Positions 45,779 through 46,047 of a stretch of 46,047 nt of DNA are shown here, one piece after another. A program made the position numbers and the translations under genes. The DNA lies in NCBI GenBank assembly GCA_001566745.1, contig KQ964474.1:80243-126289 (forward strand), in the 5' to 3' direction. This DNA is from Conidiobolus coronatus NRRL 28638. Its lineage: Eukaryota > Entomophthoromycota > Entomophthoromycetes > Entomophthorales > Conidiobolaceae. Position 1 is the first letter of the stretch. Each line of letters starts with the position of its first letter. The notes below the pieces were generated by a model that saw only the letters and a program-made list of their open reading frames with translations, ran no database searches and was not told the DNA's origin.

Positions 45779-46047
45779 ATATGAGTAATTCTGGCTAACT
45801 TGATTCAAATTTTGTATGAGCTCAGTTCAAAATTTTAATTTTTTATAACCGAGCTTTCATCGTGTAGACTAATTATTTAATAGGGAATTGATAATAACAG
45901 CATATTAAAATACTATATTATCAAATTTGTCTAATAAAAGATACTCTTTAATAAGCCTTAAGCAACTAAAAATTAAAAATATTTCGAATTCCTCATATAA
46001 AAAATTTTGGTCAAATTTGTCCTCTTTTTAACTTGAATCTTTCATAT
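45779..46047 (+). mobile_element. TIR element copy G
   Basis: A 269 bp element. The left end is ATATGAGTAATTCTGGCTAA and the right end is TTAACTTGAATCTTTCATAT, finishing on the last base of the window. The interior (AGCTTTCATC…, CTAATAAAAGATACTCTTTAA) is very close to copy B, so these two belong to the same subfamily. Confidence 0.87.

Noticed and set aside
1-46047. CRISPR arrays, bacterial promoters or operons
   Set aside because: No regularly spaced repeats, and the gene content, introns and tRNA are plainly eukaryotic.

Overview
The window looks like nuclear DNA of a very AT-rich, early-diverging fungus. The genes are fungal or opisthokont housekeeping genes. They carry many very short GT-AG introns (46-58 nt, one of 79 nt), several with a branch point like TACTAAT, and they use the standard code. 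An Entomophthoromycotina-type fungus such as Conidiobolus would fit, but that is an inference. There is no operon logic. There are two runs of N (23084-23144 and 33971-34743).

Region 1 (1-14.3 kb) is gene-dense. It holds MSH2 (+, eight exons), convergent IST1 (-), the mitochondrial processing peptidase beta subunit (-), the GPI transamidase catalytic subunit GPI8 (-), a DDT/WHIM-PHD chromatin protein (+), a tRNA-Ser(AGA) (-), and a bZIP factor (-) that I identify as the HAC1/hacA/XBP1 unfolded-protein-response regulator. Region 2 (14.3-27.2 kb) is almost empty, AT-rich DNA. It holds scattered copies of a ~240-270 bp terminal-inverted-repeat element, a possible solo LTR, and one lone GC-richer 74-codon ORF with its own TATA box. 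Region 3 (27.2-33.5 kb) has a tail-anchored acyl-CoA-binding protein (ACBD5/Atg37-like) and a U1-type zinc-finger (WBP4/FBP21-like) protein, separated by 4 kb with no recognisable gene. Region 4 (34.7-45.2 kb) has TAH18 (diflavin reductase), a tandem pair of CRAL-TRIO (Sec14/Csr1-like) lipid-transfer genes, and a single-exon ATAD2/Yta7-type AAA ATPase.

The most interesting finding is in the bZIP gene. Its coding strand carries two hairpins with the loops CAGCAGC and CTGCAGC, which match the Ire1 cleavage consensus CNG|CNGN. They delimit a 44-nt non-GT-AG intron (13718-13675). Removing it shifts the frame and replaces a 104-residue tail with a different 69-residue tail. This is the same logic as the 20-nt hacA intron of moulds and the 26-nt XBP1 intron of animals, with an extra perfect 8-bp hairpin inside the intron. 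The promoter also has a CCAAT-N9-CCACC sequence, one base away from the mammalian ER stress element.

The second theme is a family of seven short terminal-inverted-repeat elements (ends TGAGTAATTCTGGTTAA, TA flanks). They sit between genes, flank the tRNA as a mirror-image pair, and coincide with one assembly gap and the window end. Several genes are linked to membrane and lipid biology (GPI8, IST1, ACBD5-like, two CRAL-TRIO proteins, HAC1), but nothing in the sequence shows that they are co-regulated.
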